Assembly: GCF_900009145.1 (NCBI RefSeq)
Contig: NZ_LN889803.1
Coordinates: forward strand, 267,894-331,893
Source of the DNA: Planktothrix tepida PCC 9214
GTDB taxonomy: Bacteria; Cyanobacteriota; Cyanobacteriia; Cyanobacteriales; Microcoleaceae
Length of the DNA: 64,000 bases
Direction of reading: 5' to 3'
Below the pieces are notes generated by a model. The model searched no databases. It worked only from the letters and a program-made list of their open reading frames with translations, and was not told the origin of the DNA. Positions 45,075-55,300 of the stretch are shown here, piece after piece. How positions within the stretch are numbered: position 1 is the first letter of the stretch; every line of letters starts with the position of its first letter. The translations under genes were made by a program, and so were the position numbers.

Positions 45075-46040
45075 ATGACAAGTCTACTCAAATACCCAAC
45101 TCAAACGAATATTTTGATTGTGGATGATACGCCGGATAATCTACGCTTGTTAGCCAAAATCCTAGAATCTCAGGGTTATATTGTTCGGAAATCCCTGAAT
45201 GGGAGAATGGCACTGCAAGGGGTGCAGCGTGATCCACCCAATCTAATTTTGCTCGATATTAATATGCCGGAGATGAATGGGTATGAAATTTGTGAAAAGT
45301 TAAAAGCATCGGAATCGACGGCTTACATTCCGGTGATTTTTATTAGTGCCCTGGAACGTTTGGAAGATAAGGTGCGGGCTTTTGAATTGGGGGGTGTGGA
45401 TTATATTACGAAACCGTTTCAAGAACAGGAAGTTTTAGCCCGGGTTAAAAATCAATTATTAATTCAACAACAACATCAACAATTAATTGAACAAAATCAA
45501 CGGTTAGAACAAGAAATTAAAGATCGGTTGAAAGCGGAAGCAGAAGTGAGAAAATTGTCTTTAACGGATGATTTAACCGGACTTTATAATCGACGAGGCT
45601 TTTTTTTACTCGCAGAACAACAATTAAAAATTGCACGACGCACCCAAACGCCTTGCTGTGTTTTATTCGCCGATTTAGATGGGTTAAAGAAAATTAATGA
45701 TACCCTCGGACATGAATTGGGAGACCGAGTAATTATGGATGCGGCTCAAATTCTCAAGGAAACCTTTCGAGATGCTGATATTGTGGCGCGACTGGGGGGA
45801 GATGAATTTTCTCTTTTTCTTCCGGGTGGAGAAAGTCATTCAACGGATTTTCAGGCTCGGTTACAAGCTAATCTGGATTGCTTTAATTTAACGTCAAATC
45901 GGGCTTATATCCTTTCTATTAGTATGGGTGTACAACCCTGCGATTTAAATCAAAATTATTCCCTAGAACAATGGATTTCCAAAGCTGACAAATTAATGTA
46001 TGAACATAAACAGATGAAATATTTACAAAATCATGTTTGA
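45075..46040 (+). CDS. REC-GGDEF response regulator diguanylate cyclase
   Basis: The ATG at 45075 follows GAGGGG by about 7 bases and lies 4 bases after the kinase stop. The 321-residue protein has a receiver domain (1-130; ILIVDDTPDN, LLDINMPEMNG, YITKPFQEQEV) and a short coiled coil. The GGDEF domain (about 160-315) has LTDDLTGLYNRRGF and active site RLGGDEFSLF. RDAD five residues before GGDEF is an intact inhibitory I-site. It makes c-di-GMP, probably controlled by phosphorylation from the hybrid kinase with which it is translationally coupled. Confidence 0.94.
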   Translation: MTSLLKYPTQTNILIVDDTPDNLRLLAKILESQGYIVRKSLNGRMALQGVQRDPPNLILLDINMPEMNGYEICEKLKASESTAYIPVIFISALERLEDKVRAFELGGVDYITKPFQEQEVLARVKNQLLIQQQHQQLIEQNQRLEQEIKDRLKAEAEVRKLSLTDDLTGLYNRRGFFLLAEQQLKIARRTQTPCCVLFADLDGLKKINDTLGHELGDRVIMDAAQILKETFRDADIVARLGGDEFSLFLPGGESHSTDFQARLQANLDCFNLTSNRAYILSISMGVQPCDLNQNYSLEQWISKADKLMYEHKQMKYLQNHV

Positions 46041-46049
46041 GCGCCATGC

Positions 46050-46098
46050 AGAGACGCGCCAATAGCCTATCGGCATCGCTACGCTAAGGCTCGTCTCT
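46050..46098. repeat. Nested palindromic intergenic repeat
   Basis: AGAGACG (46050-46056) pairs with CGTCTCT (46092-46098), and inside it AGCCT (46064-46068) pairs with AGGCT (46087-46091). It lies between convergent gene ends and is a common cyanobacterial intergenic repeat type. It may act as a terminator. Confidence 0.65.
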
Positions 46099-46114
46099 AC
46101 AAAATCCAGCAAAC

Positions 46115-48898
46115 TCATTCCCTGTTCCCTGTTCCCTGTTCCCTGTTCCCTATCAACTGAATTTCAGCCCGAACCATCGGTTCACCGATTATCCGATTTA
46201 ATGTAAATCTTAATTGTTCGCAAATATGTTGCATAATTCGATTATCACTGAGGATTTCTGCAAAAATCAGAGGCATTTTTTCCTGAGTACCAATGTTAAG
46301 CAATTGTCGTAGTAATTCCGTCCCAATGCCTTGACGTTGGTAACTATCACTCACCAGTAAAGAAAATTCTACCTCATCGTTTCCATAGCCTTTACTCAGG
46401 CGCCCGACCCCAATAATTTTATTTTCGACCGTTTCGGGGTTTTGATATTCTGCCACTAATGCCATTTCCCGATCATAATCAATAAAACACAGCCGCGATA
46501 ACCGTTCATGGGTAATTCGAGAACTGAGTTTGACCAAATGAGCATAACGAAGATAGACGCTTTCCTCGGATAAACTTTCGTCAAACTTGACCATTAACGG
46601 TTCATCTTCAGGACGGATGGGGCGAATGGTAATTGCTATGCCCTGCTTTGATGTCCAATGGGTGATATATTGGCGAGGATAGGGACGAATGGCTGGTTTT
46701 GGTAATGCTTCGGGTTTCGTCTCTGGGGAATGTAACACCACTCGTGCATCTAAGGCGATTAACTCGTTTTCCGAAGCGAGTAGAGGGTTAATATCAATTT
46801 CTTTAATCCAAGGGTGTTCAACGACTAAATGAGAAAACCGAACTAATAACTGTTCTAAAGCTTCCATATCCACTGAAAGCCTTCCCCTCACGCCTAATAA
46901 AGCTTTATAAATTTTCGTTTGTTCCATCATCCGACGGGCAAGGGTGGTATTTAACGGAGGTAAAGCTAAGGCTCGGTCTTTAAACACTTCTACCAATTGT
47001 CCCCCCATGCCAAATAACAACACCGGGCCGAATTGGGGGTCAAGGCTACTACCAATAATTAATTCATAGCCTTCTAATTTAATCATCCGTTGTACCGTCA
47101 CCCCTTGGAAATGTTCTGGCCCGACTTGTTGGGTAACAAAGGTTTCAATGGCGGTGTAGGCTTGCCGCACAGCTTCGGCGGTATTGAGGTTGAGTTGGAC
47201 TCCACCCACATCGGTTTTGTGTGTAATCGTTTTGGATAACAATTTCAACACGACGGGATACCCTAACTGCTCCGCCACATCAACGGCTGCATCGATATTT
47301 GAGGCGATACAGGTTTGTACGGTGGGAATGCCATAGGCTGAGAGGAGACGTTTGGATTCAAATTCAGTTAGAAGAGTTCGCCCCTCGGCTAAAACAGAAC
47401 CAATCAGATGTTGGACACAATCACAAACTAGACCATCATCTTCATGGATTTTGGGTAAACTGGGGGTTTCATACAAGCCTTTTAAATTGTAGGTGTAGCG
47501 CCACATATAGTTAAACATCCGTACCGCCGAGTCGGGATAGGAAAAGGTGGCAATATTGGCTTGATTGAGAATTTTAATCCCCGATGCCACATCCGCCCCC
47601 CCCATCCAACTCGCTAAAATCGGTTTATTGGGCATTTTCATACAACGATATTTCAACTGTTCCGCCGTTTTGCTGGGGTCAGTCATGGATTGGGGAGTTA
47701 ATATCACTAAAATACCATCACTATTCGGATCTTGAACCACGATATCAAAGGCTTTGGCATAGCGTTCGGGGTCAGCATCTCCTAAAATATCAATGGGGTT
47801 ATTATGACTCCATTGGGGAGGTAACACTTGATTCAGGGCTTCAAGGGTTGCAGAGGAGAGTTGAGCGAGGGTGCCACCTTCTCCAATTAAGGTGTCTGTG
47901 GTTAATACCCCTGGCCCTCCAGCATTGGTTAAAATCGTGAGTCGTGGGCCTTTGGGTCGGGGTTGTTTGCTCAGGAGTTCGGCAATGGAGAACAAATGGG
48001 CAATATGATAGACCCGCAGAATTCCGCAGCGTCTAAAGGCGGCATCCAACACATCATCGCTTCCCGCTAAAGCTCCAGTGTGGGAGGCAGCGGCTTTGGC
48101 GGCGGCTTCAGTGCGTCCGGCTTTAATCACAATAATCGGTTTGGTTAGGGCGACTTCTCGCGCCGCCGATAAAAAAGATCGGGCATCCCCGATGGATTCC
48201 ATATAAATAACAATACTTTGAGTTTGGGGATCATTGCCTAAATAATAAATTAAATCTCCCCAACCAATATCTAACATTGAACCAATGGAAACGAAGGCAC
48301 TAAATCCAACATTTTCTCGGAAACTCCAATCTAAAATAGAAGTACATAAAGCTCCACTTTGACTGATAAACCCAACATTTCCGGGTTTAGCCATTGCACT
48401 GGCAAAAGTGGCATTTAATCCCGTTAAGGGATTCATTAATCCTAAACAGTTGGGGCCAATAATTCGCAGTTTACTCGATTGAGCAATTTGCAAAATTTTC
48501 TGTTCTAATTCTAAGCCTTTTTGCCCAATTTCTTTAAATCCTGCTGATAGAATAATTACCCCTTTAACACCGACATCGACACACTCTTGGATCACGGCGG
48601 GAACACTCGCCGCTGGGGTAGCAATAATGGCTAAATCAACGGGTTCCGGGGTGTCTTTAATACTAGAATATGCTTTGATTCCCAAAATACTATTGCGATG
48701 CCGATTAACCGGAAAAACCGTGCCACCAAAGGGACTACTAATTAAATTCCAAAGGAGGGTTCTACCGACACTATTGGGTTTTTCAGTAGCCCCAATAACG
48801 GCAACTGTTTTGGGATTAAAAATAGCATTTAGAGATTGATGTTCGTAGCGTAAAACATCATGGGCTGGATCAGAGATTCGCGTTGCTGTGGTTTGCAT
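46115..48898 (-). CDS. ADP-forming acyl/acetyl-CoA synthetase fused to GNAT acetyltransferase
   Basis: The ATG at 48898 follows AAGGAG by six bases; an upstream in-frame start adds 15 residues and lies before that site. The 927-residue protein has a CoA-binding Rossmann domain ([17 protein letters not shown]) and a succinyl-CoA-ligase-like domain ([29 protein letters not shown]). An ATP-grasp region follows ([42 protein letters not shown]). The C-terminal GNAT domain is [19 protein letters not shown]. The synthetase half would make ATP from acetyl-CoA or acyl-CoA; the GNAT half resembles Pat-type protein acetyltransferases. The last residues ([11 protein letters not shown]) come from a tandem repeat. 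Confidence 0.9.
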   Translation of the reverse strand: MQTTATRISDPAHDVLRYEHQSLNAIFNPKTVAVIGATEKPNSVGRTLLWNLISSPFGGTVFPVNRHRNSILGIKAYSSIKDTPEPVDLAIIATPAASVPAVIQECVDVGVKGVIILSAGFKEIGQKGLELEQKILQIAQSSKLRIIGPNCLGLMNPLTGLNATFASAMAKPGNVGFISQSGALCTSILDWSFRENVGFSAFVSIGSMLDIGWGDLIYYLGNDPQTQSIVIYMESIGDARSFLSAAREVALTKPIIVIKAGRTEAAAKAAASHTGALAGSDDVLDAAFRRCGILRVYHIAHLFSIAELLSKQPRPKGPRLTILTNAGGPGVLTTDTLIGEGGTLAQLSSATLEALNQVLPPQWSHNNPIDILGDADPERYAKAFDIVVQDPNSDGILVILTPQSMTDPSKTAEQLKYRCMKMPNKPILASWMGGADVASGIKILNQANIATFSYPDSAVRMFNYMWRYTYNLKGLYETPSLPKIHEDDGLVCDCVQHLIGSVLAEGRTLLTEFESKRLLSAYGIPTVQTCIASNIDAAVDVAEQLGYPVVLKLLSKTITHKTDVGGVQLNLNTAEAVRQAYTAIETFVTQQVGPEHFQGVTVQRMIKLEGYELIIGSSLDPQFGPVLLFGMGGQLVEVFKDRALALPPLNTTLARRMMEQTKIYKALLGVRGRLSVDMEALEQLLVRFSHLVVEHPWIKEIDINPLLASENELIALDARVVLHSPETKPEALPKPAIRPYPRQYITHWTSKQGIAITIRPIRPEDEPLMVKFDESLSEESVYLRYAHLVKLSSRITHERLSRLCFIDYDREMALVAEYQNPETVENKIIGVGRLSKGYGNDEVEFSLLVSDSYQRQGIGTELLRQLLNIGTQEKMPLIFAEILSDNRIMQHICEQLRFTLNRIIGEPMVRAEIQLIGNREQGTGNRE
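46118..46151. repeat. Heptamer tandem repeat encoding the end of the acyl-CoA synthetase
   Basis: About five units of CCCTGTT on the plus strand (AACAGGG on the coding strand). Since 7 is not a multiple of 3, loss or gain of one unit would change the reading frame and the stop codon of the gene at 46115-48898. Confidence 0.85.
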
Positions 48899-49627
48899 AG
48901 ACCACTCCTTATACGGGGCACTGGAATGAGGGAAAAATAACAAAAAATTTTGTAGTTTTAAGCACGTTATTCCAGCTTTTATTCTTTTCCATTATAATCT
49001 AATCTTTCAGGAAATCTCTGATCCTTATAAAGTTTCAAGATTTGTCCAGGGATCAGAAAAAGCGATCGCAACTAACCCAAAGGCTGATCACGGTTTCCCT
49101 GTAACACTGTAACAAATTTCCGGTTAAGGTTGAATGAAAACTTTCTGGGACTGATCTTTCCTGGCTGTTTCTATCCGTTTAATCAAATTAAGTTAAAAAG
49201 TATGAAAATTCTGAGAAAAAATTGTAATAATGAATAAGATCAACAGTCAATTACAGCTTGAGTCATCAGTGGGTTTAGGGCATCCATCCCCATCACCCCG
49301 TCCTTTTAGAAAAAATGGGTATCCCGGTTCAAAACTGAGGTCTTATTAAGAAAAATTAAATTAAAACTTTAATCTTAAAAAGATCTTAAATTTTACGCGG
49401 ATCACATCAGATCATCAACAACAGCCATTTTCAACCCCAACCTTTGAACACACCTCTCTAGGACTGAGTTTTCCCTAGAGGTTCATCAGTTTGACTCACC
49501 ACTTTAATCTTAAATTTCTATTAAAATTTTGTTGAGTTTCTGAGTTCCAGATTCCAAAATCAATAAAACCGATTATCATATAAAGTCAGGACAAAAAAAC
49601 CTAAATCTAACCCGAAGGGGACGACTA
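48899..49627. promoter_or_regulatory. Divergent control region between acyl-CoA synthetase and adhE
   Basis: About 730 bases without an ORF. A HIP1 site is at 49063. ACCTCTCTAGG (49452-49462) pairs with CCCTAGAGGT (49473-49482), forming a hairpin about 150 bases before adhE, possibly in its leader. GAAGGGGACG precedes the adhE ATG. No anaerobic-regulator box could be recognised. Confidence 0.5.
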
Positions 49628-52297
49628 ATGATAGATAAAGTCACAAACATTGATGAACTTGAAGCCCTCATAAAACGGGTGAAAGTGGCAGAAGAAAAGT
49701 ATGCAAGCTATACTCAAGAACAGGTAGACTATATCTTTAAAAAAGCAGCCCTCGCCGCGAATGCTGCCCGTATTCCCTTAGCAAAAATGGCTGTCGAAGA
49801 AACGGGAATGGGGGTAGTCGAAGATAAAGTCATCAAAAACCATTTTGCCTCAGAAATTATCTACAATAAATATAAACACGATAAAACCTGTGGAGTCATC
49901 GAAGAAGACAAATCCTTTGGATTCCAAAAAATCGCTGAACCCGTTGGTATTTTAGCCGGGATTGTTCCCACCACAAACCCCACATCAACGGCAATTTTTA
50001 AAGCTTTAATTGCGCTTAAAACTCGCAACGGGATTATTTTTTCTCCCCACCCCCGCGCCAAACATTGTACCGCCGCCGCCGCTAAAATAGTTCTCGATGC
50101 TGCCATCGAAGCTGGTGCCCCAGAAGATATTATGGGTTGGATTGATGAACCCACTGTTCCCCTGTCTCAAGCTTTAATGCAGCACCCGGATATTAAATTA
50201 ATTTTAGCCACCGGAGGGCCGGGAATGGTACGGGCTGCCTATTCTTCTGGTAATCCTTCCTTGGGTGTTGGTGCCGGAAATACCCCCGCTTTAATTGATG
50301 ACACTGCCCATATTAAAATGGCTGTTTCCTCAATTATTATTAGTAAAACCTTCGATAATGGCATGATTTGTGCTAGTGAACAATCGGTCATTGTAGTTGA
50401 TTCTATTTATGAAGAAGTCAAACAAGAATTTACCCTGCGCGGTGCTTATTTCCTTACCGCAGAAGAACGGGAACGCATGGCAAAGGTTATCTTTATTAAC
50501 GGACATTTGAATGGAGAAATTGTCGGTCAACCCGTGCAGAAATTAGCAGCTTTAGCCGATATTACAATTCCCGAAGAAACACGGGTGATTATTGGGGAAG
50601 GAATAAATGTTGACGAAACTGATCCCTTTTCCCATGAAAAACTTTCTCCTATTTTAGCCATGTATCGGGCAACAAATTTTGAGGATGCAGTTGCCAAAGC
50701 GGATACTTTAGTGCAGTTAGGAGGACGAGGACACACCGCCGCTCTCTACACGTCTCCGAGTAATCTGGATCATATTAAACGGTTTGAAGATACTGTTCAA
50801 ACCGCACGGGTTTTAATTAATACCCCATCGTCTCAAGGGGCAATTGGAGATATTTATAACTTCCGTCTTGACCCCTCTTTAACTTTAGGCTGTGGCACTT
50901 GGGGCGGTAATTCCATTAGTGAAAACGTTGAACCTCGGCATTTACTCAATATTAAAACCGTCGCAGAACGTCGGGAAAATATGCTTTGGTTCCGTATTCC
51001 TCCCAAAGTTTATTTCAAATATGGATCATTACCCGTTGCTATTCGAGAATTAGCCGGAAAACAACGAGCATTTATTGTCACCGATAAACCCTTATTTGAT
51101 ATCGGGGTAACAAATTCTCTGGAGGAAGTTTTAGAAGAAATTGGGCTTAAATATGATGTATTTTACGATGTTGAACCCGACCCCTCTTTAGATACGGTAC
51201 AACGGGGATTAGCATTAATGAATACATTTAAACCCGATGTGATTATTGCCATTGGTGGAGGTTCTCCGATGGATGCAGCTAAAATTATGTGGTTAATGTA
51301 TGAACACCCGGATATTGAATTTGAAGGGTTAGCCATGCGGTTTATGGATATTCGGAAACGGGTTTATGAACTGCCTCCGTTGGGCGATAAAGCAATTTTA
51401 GTTGCAATTCCTACCACATCGGGAACGGGTTCAGAAGTCACACCGTTTGCTGTTGTGACAGACCGACGCACAAATATTAAATATCCCTTAGCGGACTATG
51501 CTTTAACCCCAAATATGGCAATTATTGACCCGGAATTAGTGTTAAATATGCCAAAAAGTTTAACGGCTTTCGGGGGAGTTGATGCCTTAACCCATGCCAT
51601 CGAATCTTATGTTTCGGTGTTAGCTTCGGAATATACCAATGGGTTAGCTTTAGAAGCGATTCGGTTAATCTTTAAATACCTGCCCAGTTCCTATGAAAAT
51701 GGGGCAAAAGATCCGAAAGCACGGGAAAAAATGCACTATGCGGCGACGATGGCAGGGATGGCATTTGCGAATGGATTTTTAGGGATTTGTCACTCGTTAG
51801 CCCATCAATTAGGCGGAACATTCCACATCCCACACGGATTAGCGAATGCGTTATTAATTAGTTATGTTATTCGTTATAATGCGACGGATGTTCCCTTCAA
51901 ACAAGCGACTTTTTCTCAATATAAATATCCGAATGCCAAATGGCGCTATTCTCGGATTGCTGATTATCTACGCTTAGGCGGAGAAACGGAAGATGAAAAA
52001 ATAGATCGGTTAATTCTGGCTATTGAAGAATTAAAACGGTTAGTGGGAATTCCGGCTTCCATTCAAGAGGTTTTAACGGATAAAACCGAAGCAGAATTTA
52101 TGGCAAAATTAGATGAAGTTGCAGACCAAGCTTTTGATGATCAATGTACCGGGGCTAATCCTCGTTATCCGTTGATTAAAGACTTGAAACAACTGTTAAT
52201 TGATGCTTATTATGGTCGTCCTTTAGTGTCATCTGATTATAATGGCGATCGCATTTTCCCCAACTTTGAACCTCAACCGATGATGATTGGCGGTTAA
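49628..52297 (+). CDS. adhE: Bifunctional acetaldehyde-CoA/alcohol dehydrogenase
   Basis: In this 889-residue fermentation enzyme, the N-terminal aldehyde dehydrogenase (about 1-440) has GVGAGNTPALID and the catalytic Cys in FDNGMICASEQSVIV. The C-terminal iron alcohol dehydrogenase (about 455-880) has NAD-binding IAIGGGSPMDAAKIMW and ATPTTSGTGSEVTPFAVVTD-like IPTTSGTGSEV. Metal ligands lie around HAIESYVS and ICHSLAHQLGGTFHIPHG. It reduces acetyl-CoA to ethanol and regenerates NAD in dark anoxia, as in mat- or bloom-forming cyanobacteria. All motifs are intact. It is divergent from the ADP-forming synthetase, which uses the same acetyl-CoA pool. Confidence 0.97.
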   Translation: MIDKVTNIDELEALIKRVKVAEEKYASYTQEQVDYIFKKAALAANAARIPLAKMAVEETGMGVVEDKVIKNHFASEIIYNKYKHDKTCGVIEEDKSFGFQKIAEPVGILAGIVPTTNPTSTAIFKALIALKTRNGIIFSPHPRAKHCTAAAAKIVLDAAIEAGAPEDIMGWIDEPTVPLSQALMQHPDIKLILATGGPGMVRAAYSSGNPSLGVGAGNTPALIDDTAHIKMAVSSIIISKTFDNGMICASEQSVIVVDSIYEEVKQEFTLRGAYFLTAEERERMAKVIFINGHLNGEIVGQPVQKLAALADITIPEETRVIIGEGINVDETDPFSHEKLSPILAMYRATNFEDAVAKADTLVQLGGRGHTAALYTSPSNLDHIKRFEDTVQTARVLINTPSSQGAIGDIYNFRLDPSLTLGCGTWGGNSISENVEPRHLLNIKTVAERRENMLWFRIPPKVYFKYGSLPVAIRELAGKQRAFIVTDKPLFDIGVTNSLEEVLEEIGLKYDVFYDVEPDPSLDTVQRGLALMNTFKPDVIIAIGGGSPMDAAKIMWLMYEHPDIEFEGLAMRFMDIRKRVYELPPLGDKAILVAIPTTSGTGSEVTPFAVVTDRRTNIKYPLADYALTPNMAIIDPELVLNMPKSLTAFGGVDALTHAIESYVSVLASEYTNGLALEAIRLIFKYLPSSYENGAKDPKAREKMHYAATMAGMAFANGFLGICHSLAHQLGGTFHIPHGLANALLISYVIRYNATDVPFKQATFSQYKYPNAKWRYSRIADYLRLGGETEDEKIDRLILAIEELKRLVGIPASIQEVLTDKTEAEFMAKLDEVADQAFDDQCTGANPRYPLIKDLKQLLIDAYYGRPLVSSDYNGDRIFPNFEPQPMMIGG

Positions 52298-52309
52298 AGA
52301 CATTAAGCT

Positions 52310-52355
52310 TTAACCTGCGATAGCCTAGCAACCGTCTATTGGTATCGCAGGTTAA
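52310..52355. terminator. Bidirectional hairpin terminator after adhE
   Basis: Perfect 13-bp stem TTAACCTGCGATA (52310-52322) with TATCGCAGGTTAA (52343-52355), followed by TTTTATT. It begins 12 bases after the adhE stop, facing the end of the gene on the other strand. Confidence 0.8.
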
Positions 52356-52377
52356 TTTTATTGATCATTTCTGATTT

Positions 52378-55300
52378 CTACAGATAACCTTGATAAATCT
52401 GCCCTACTAGATTTTTTAGATCATCTGATAAAAATGAATAATCAGGATGAGTATACAGTTTTTGATAAAATTTTCTCAGTTCAGAATAACCTGACTCAGC
52501 ATTTTTTAAAGTTTGTTGATCAGAATGTAAACGAAAACCGGATAATTTTTGATTGATAAATCCAATTTTATAACAACCCATGAGTCTTAACCAGAGATCT
52601 AAATCTAACAACTGTTTAAATTCTGAGTCAAACCCTCCCAGTTGTTCAATTGCTGCTTTTTTAATCAAAACGGTACTAGGTTCGCCGATTTTATTCAGTG
52701 GACTCTGAAGTAACTGAGGATCAGTTAATAAATCTTTTCCGGTTTGAATTGATTTTAAGTTTGACCAATTTTGATGTAAATCTTGATAACCATAATAAGC
52801 TCTCAGCAAGATTTTATTGGCTGTTACTTCTGGAGATAGAATAATATTTCTAGGTGAAAAAACTAGACCGATTTCTGTATCTGTTTCCGCTAAATTTACC
52901 AATTCTTCAAGACAATTTGGCTCTAATAAATCATCTTGGAAGAGAAATTTAATATATTTCCCGTGAGCTTGAGAGATACAATAATTCCAATTTTTGGCTA
53001 ACCCATATTGTTCATGCTGAAATAGGGATACTTTCAAAGAACAATTTTTCTGAAAAGATTGAATAATTTCTAAAGTTTTATCCGTTGAACTATCATCAGA
53101 GATAATAATTTCTAAATGAGGATAGGTTTGATCAACGACACTTGATAACGCCTCTGCTAAATATTTCTCACCATTATAGGTGGGAATACAAACACTAACT
53201 AGGGGAAGTTCTGATTTAACCCCTGTAAATTCAGGTAAAATTTTAGGAGAATCTGAAACGGGAGAACCACTTAAATAAGCTTCTTGTAAAATTTGGCGAT
53301 AACTTTCTACCATTTGTTCAAAATTATTAAAGCGCTCTAAAACCTTTGAGGAATTTTGAGCGAGGTGCGATCGCAATTTTTCATCCGTTAATAACTGAGT
53401 AATAACCTTCGCTAAAGCGTCAATATTACCCGGAGGATAAAATAGCCCATTCACCCCTTGTTTAACTTGTTCTTTGACCCCAAAAACAGGTGTAGCAATA
53501 ATCGGTAAACCATAACTCATGGCTTCTAAAATCACACGGGGGAAACTTTCAATTCGAGAAGTTAAAATAAAGATATCCGCCGCTTTATAATAACGTTCTG
53601 TATCAGGAGTTTCAGGAATAATATTAATTTTTTCCTGTAAAACTATCGGTAAACTCCGTACTAAAGTTTTCAATTCATCACTATAGAAACTAGGGCGATC
53701 GCCAACCATCAAAATTTTAACTTTTTTCTGCCATTCTGGAGGTAATTTTGCCAAAGCTAAGGGTAAATCTTTTTGCCCTTTTCGAGATCCCACCGTTCCC
53801 AATAGCAATAAAACAATTTCATCTTTTTTGATCTTTAAAGATTCTCTGGCTTTTTCCCTCGTCCAAGTTGCATTACTCATTGGGGATGAACTGCGATTAA
53901 TCCCATTATAAATTACGGTAAAATTATTATGATGATTCAAATCTAAATAATTTTTTTGAGTTTCGGAAGCCACAAAAATAACACGATAAGGAAACCGAAA
54001 ACACTCTAAAGCATGACGAGTGATTTCTTCATTTAATCCTTGAAAATAACTCTCTAAGGGTTGGCTTTCATGAATATTCCAAATACAAGGAATCCCCAAT
54101 CGTTGAGCGCAGTCTACCAGAAAAAAGTTAGGCAATGTATTAATATAAAAAACATCTATCTTGAGTTTAGATAACTGCTGACTTAATCTTTGCATCACCA
54201 GATTATAGGTATCTAAATCATATTTTGCATCTAAAGGATAAGGTTTACAAATCATTACCTGTATGCCTTGTTTTTGATAGTCTGTTTGTAGTGGCCCTTC
54301 TTGAAAAGAAAATACAATCGGTTCAATCAATCCGGCTTTTGCTAACTCCACTGCAATTTCATATTGATGTAAAGGTGCACCTGTTAAATCTAATAAATGA
54401 CTCGCAATTAAGACCCGCAATCGTTTTTTCATTGATCCTAATAAAAACCGCCGAGGTTGGATTCTAAAATGTTCATCAGCTAAGGATAAATGAGGACTAT
54501 AATAAGGATCAACTTTATTTCCGTATAAATGTCGAAATGCTGCTACTTCTTGGGGTGAATCTTGATAACCTCTAGTTGCGCCTTCATGATGAATTAATTC
54601 TGCTGTCGGACAATAAACACTTCTCCATCCTTTATCACTGAGTCGATAGCAATAATCAACATCATTATAAGCCACAGCAAACTGTTCTGAATCAAATCCT
54701 CCAATTTCTAAAAATAAATTCCGAGGTGTCAATAAACAAGCCGCACTAACCGCCGAATAATTGCGAACAACTTGAATATAACTTAAGTAACCATTGGCTT
54801 TACTAGGTCTTAATTTAAACCCATGACCTGCTAATCCTTGATGGAGTCCATGAACAACTCCAGCGTGTTGAATTTTTTCATTGGGAAATACTAATTTTGC
54901 TCCAACAGCACCGACTCCTTGGATTTGAGCATAACCCATCATTTGACTTAACCAATGGGGAGAAATCACCTCAGTATCATTATTCAAAAATAGGATATAA
55001 TCACTCTGAATTTGTTGAACTGCTTGATTATGAATTGCAGCAAAATTAAAGATTTTATCAGGAGTTTCTATTTTTAACACTTGCTGGGGAATCTGTTCTA
55101 AATAAGCTAGGGTATTAGGATCATCACTGCCATTATCAATAATCACAATTTGATAATTTTGATAGGTTGTTTTCTTTAAAGAAAATAAACAAGCTTCTAA
55201 TAACTGTTTTTGATTTTTAGTTGGAATTAAAATCGTCACCGATAGCCCTTGATCGGGAAATTGATGCTCAAAAACCCCGACTTGTTTATGAATTGCCCAG

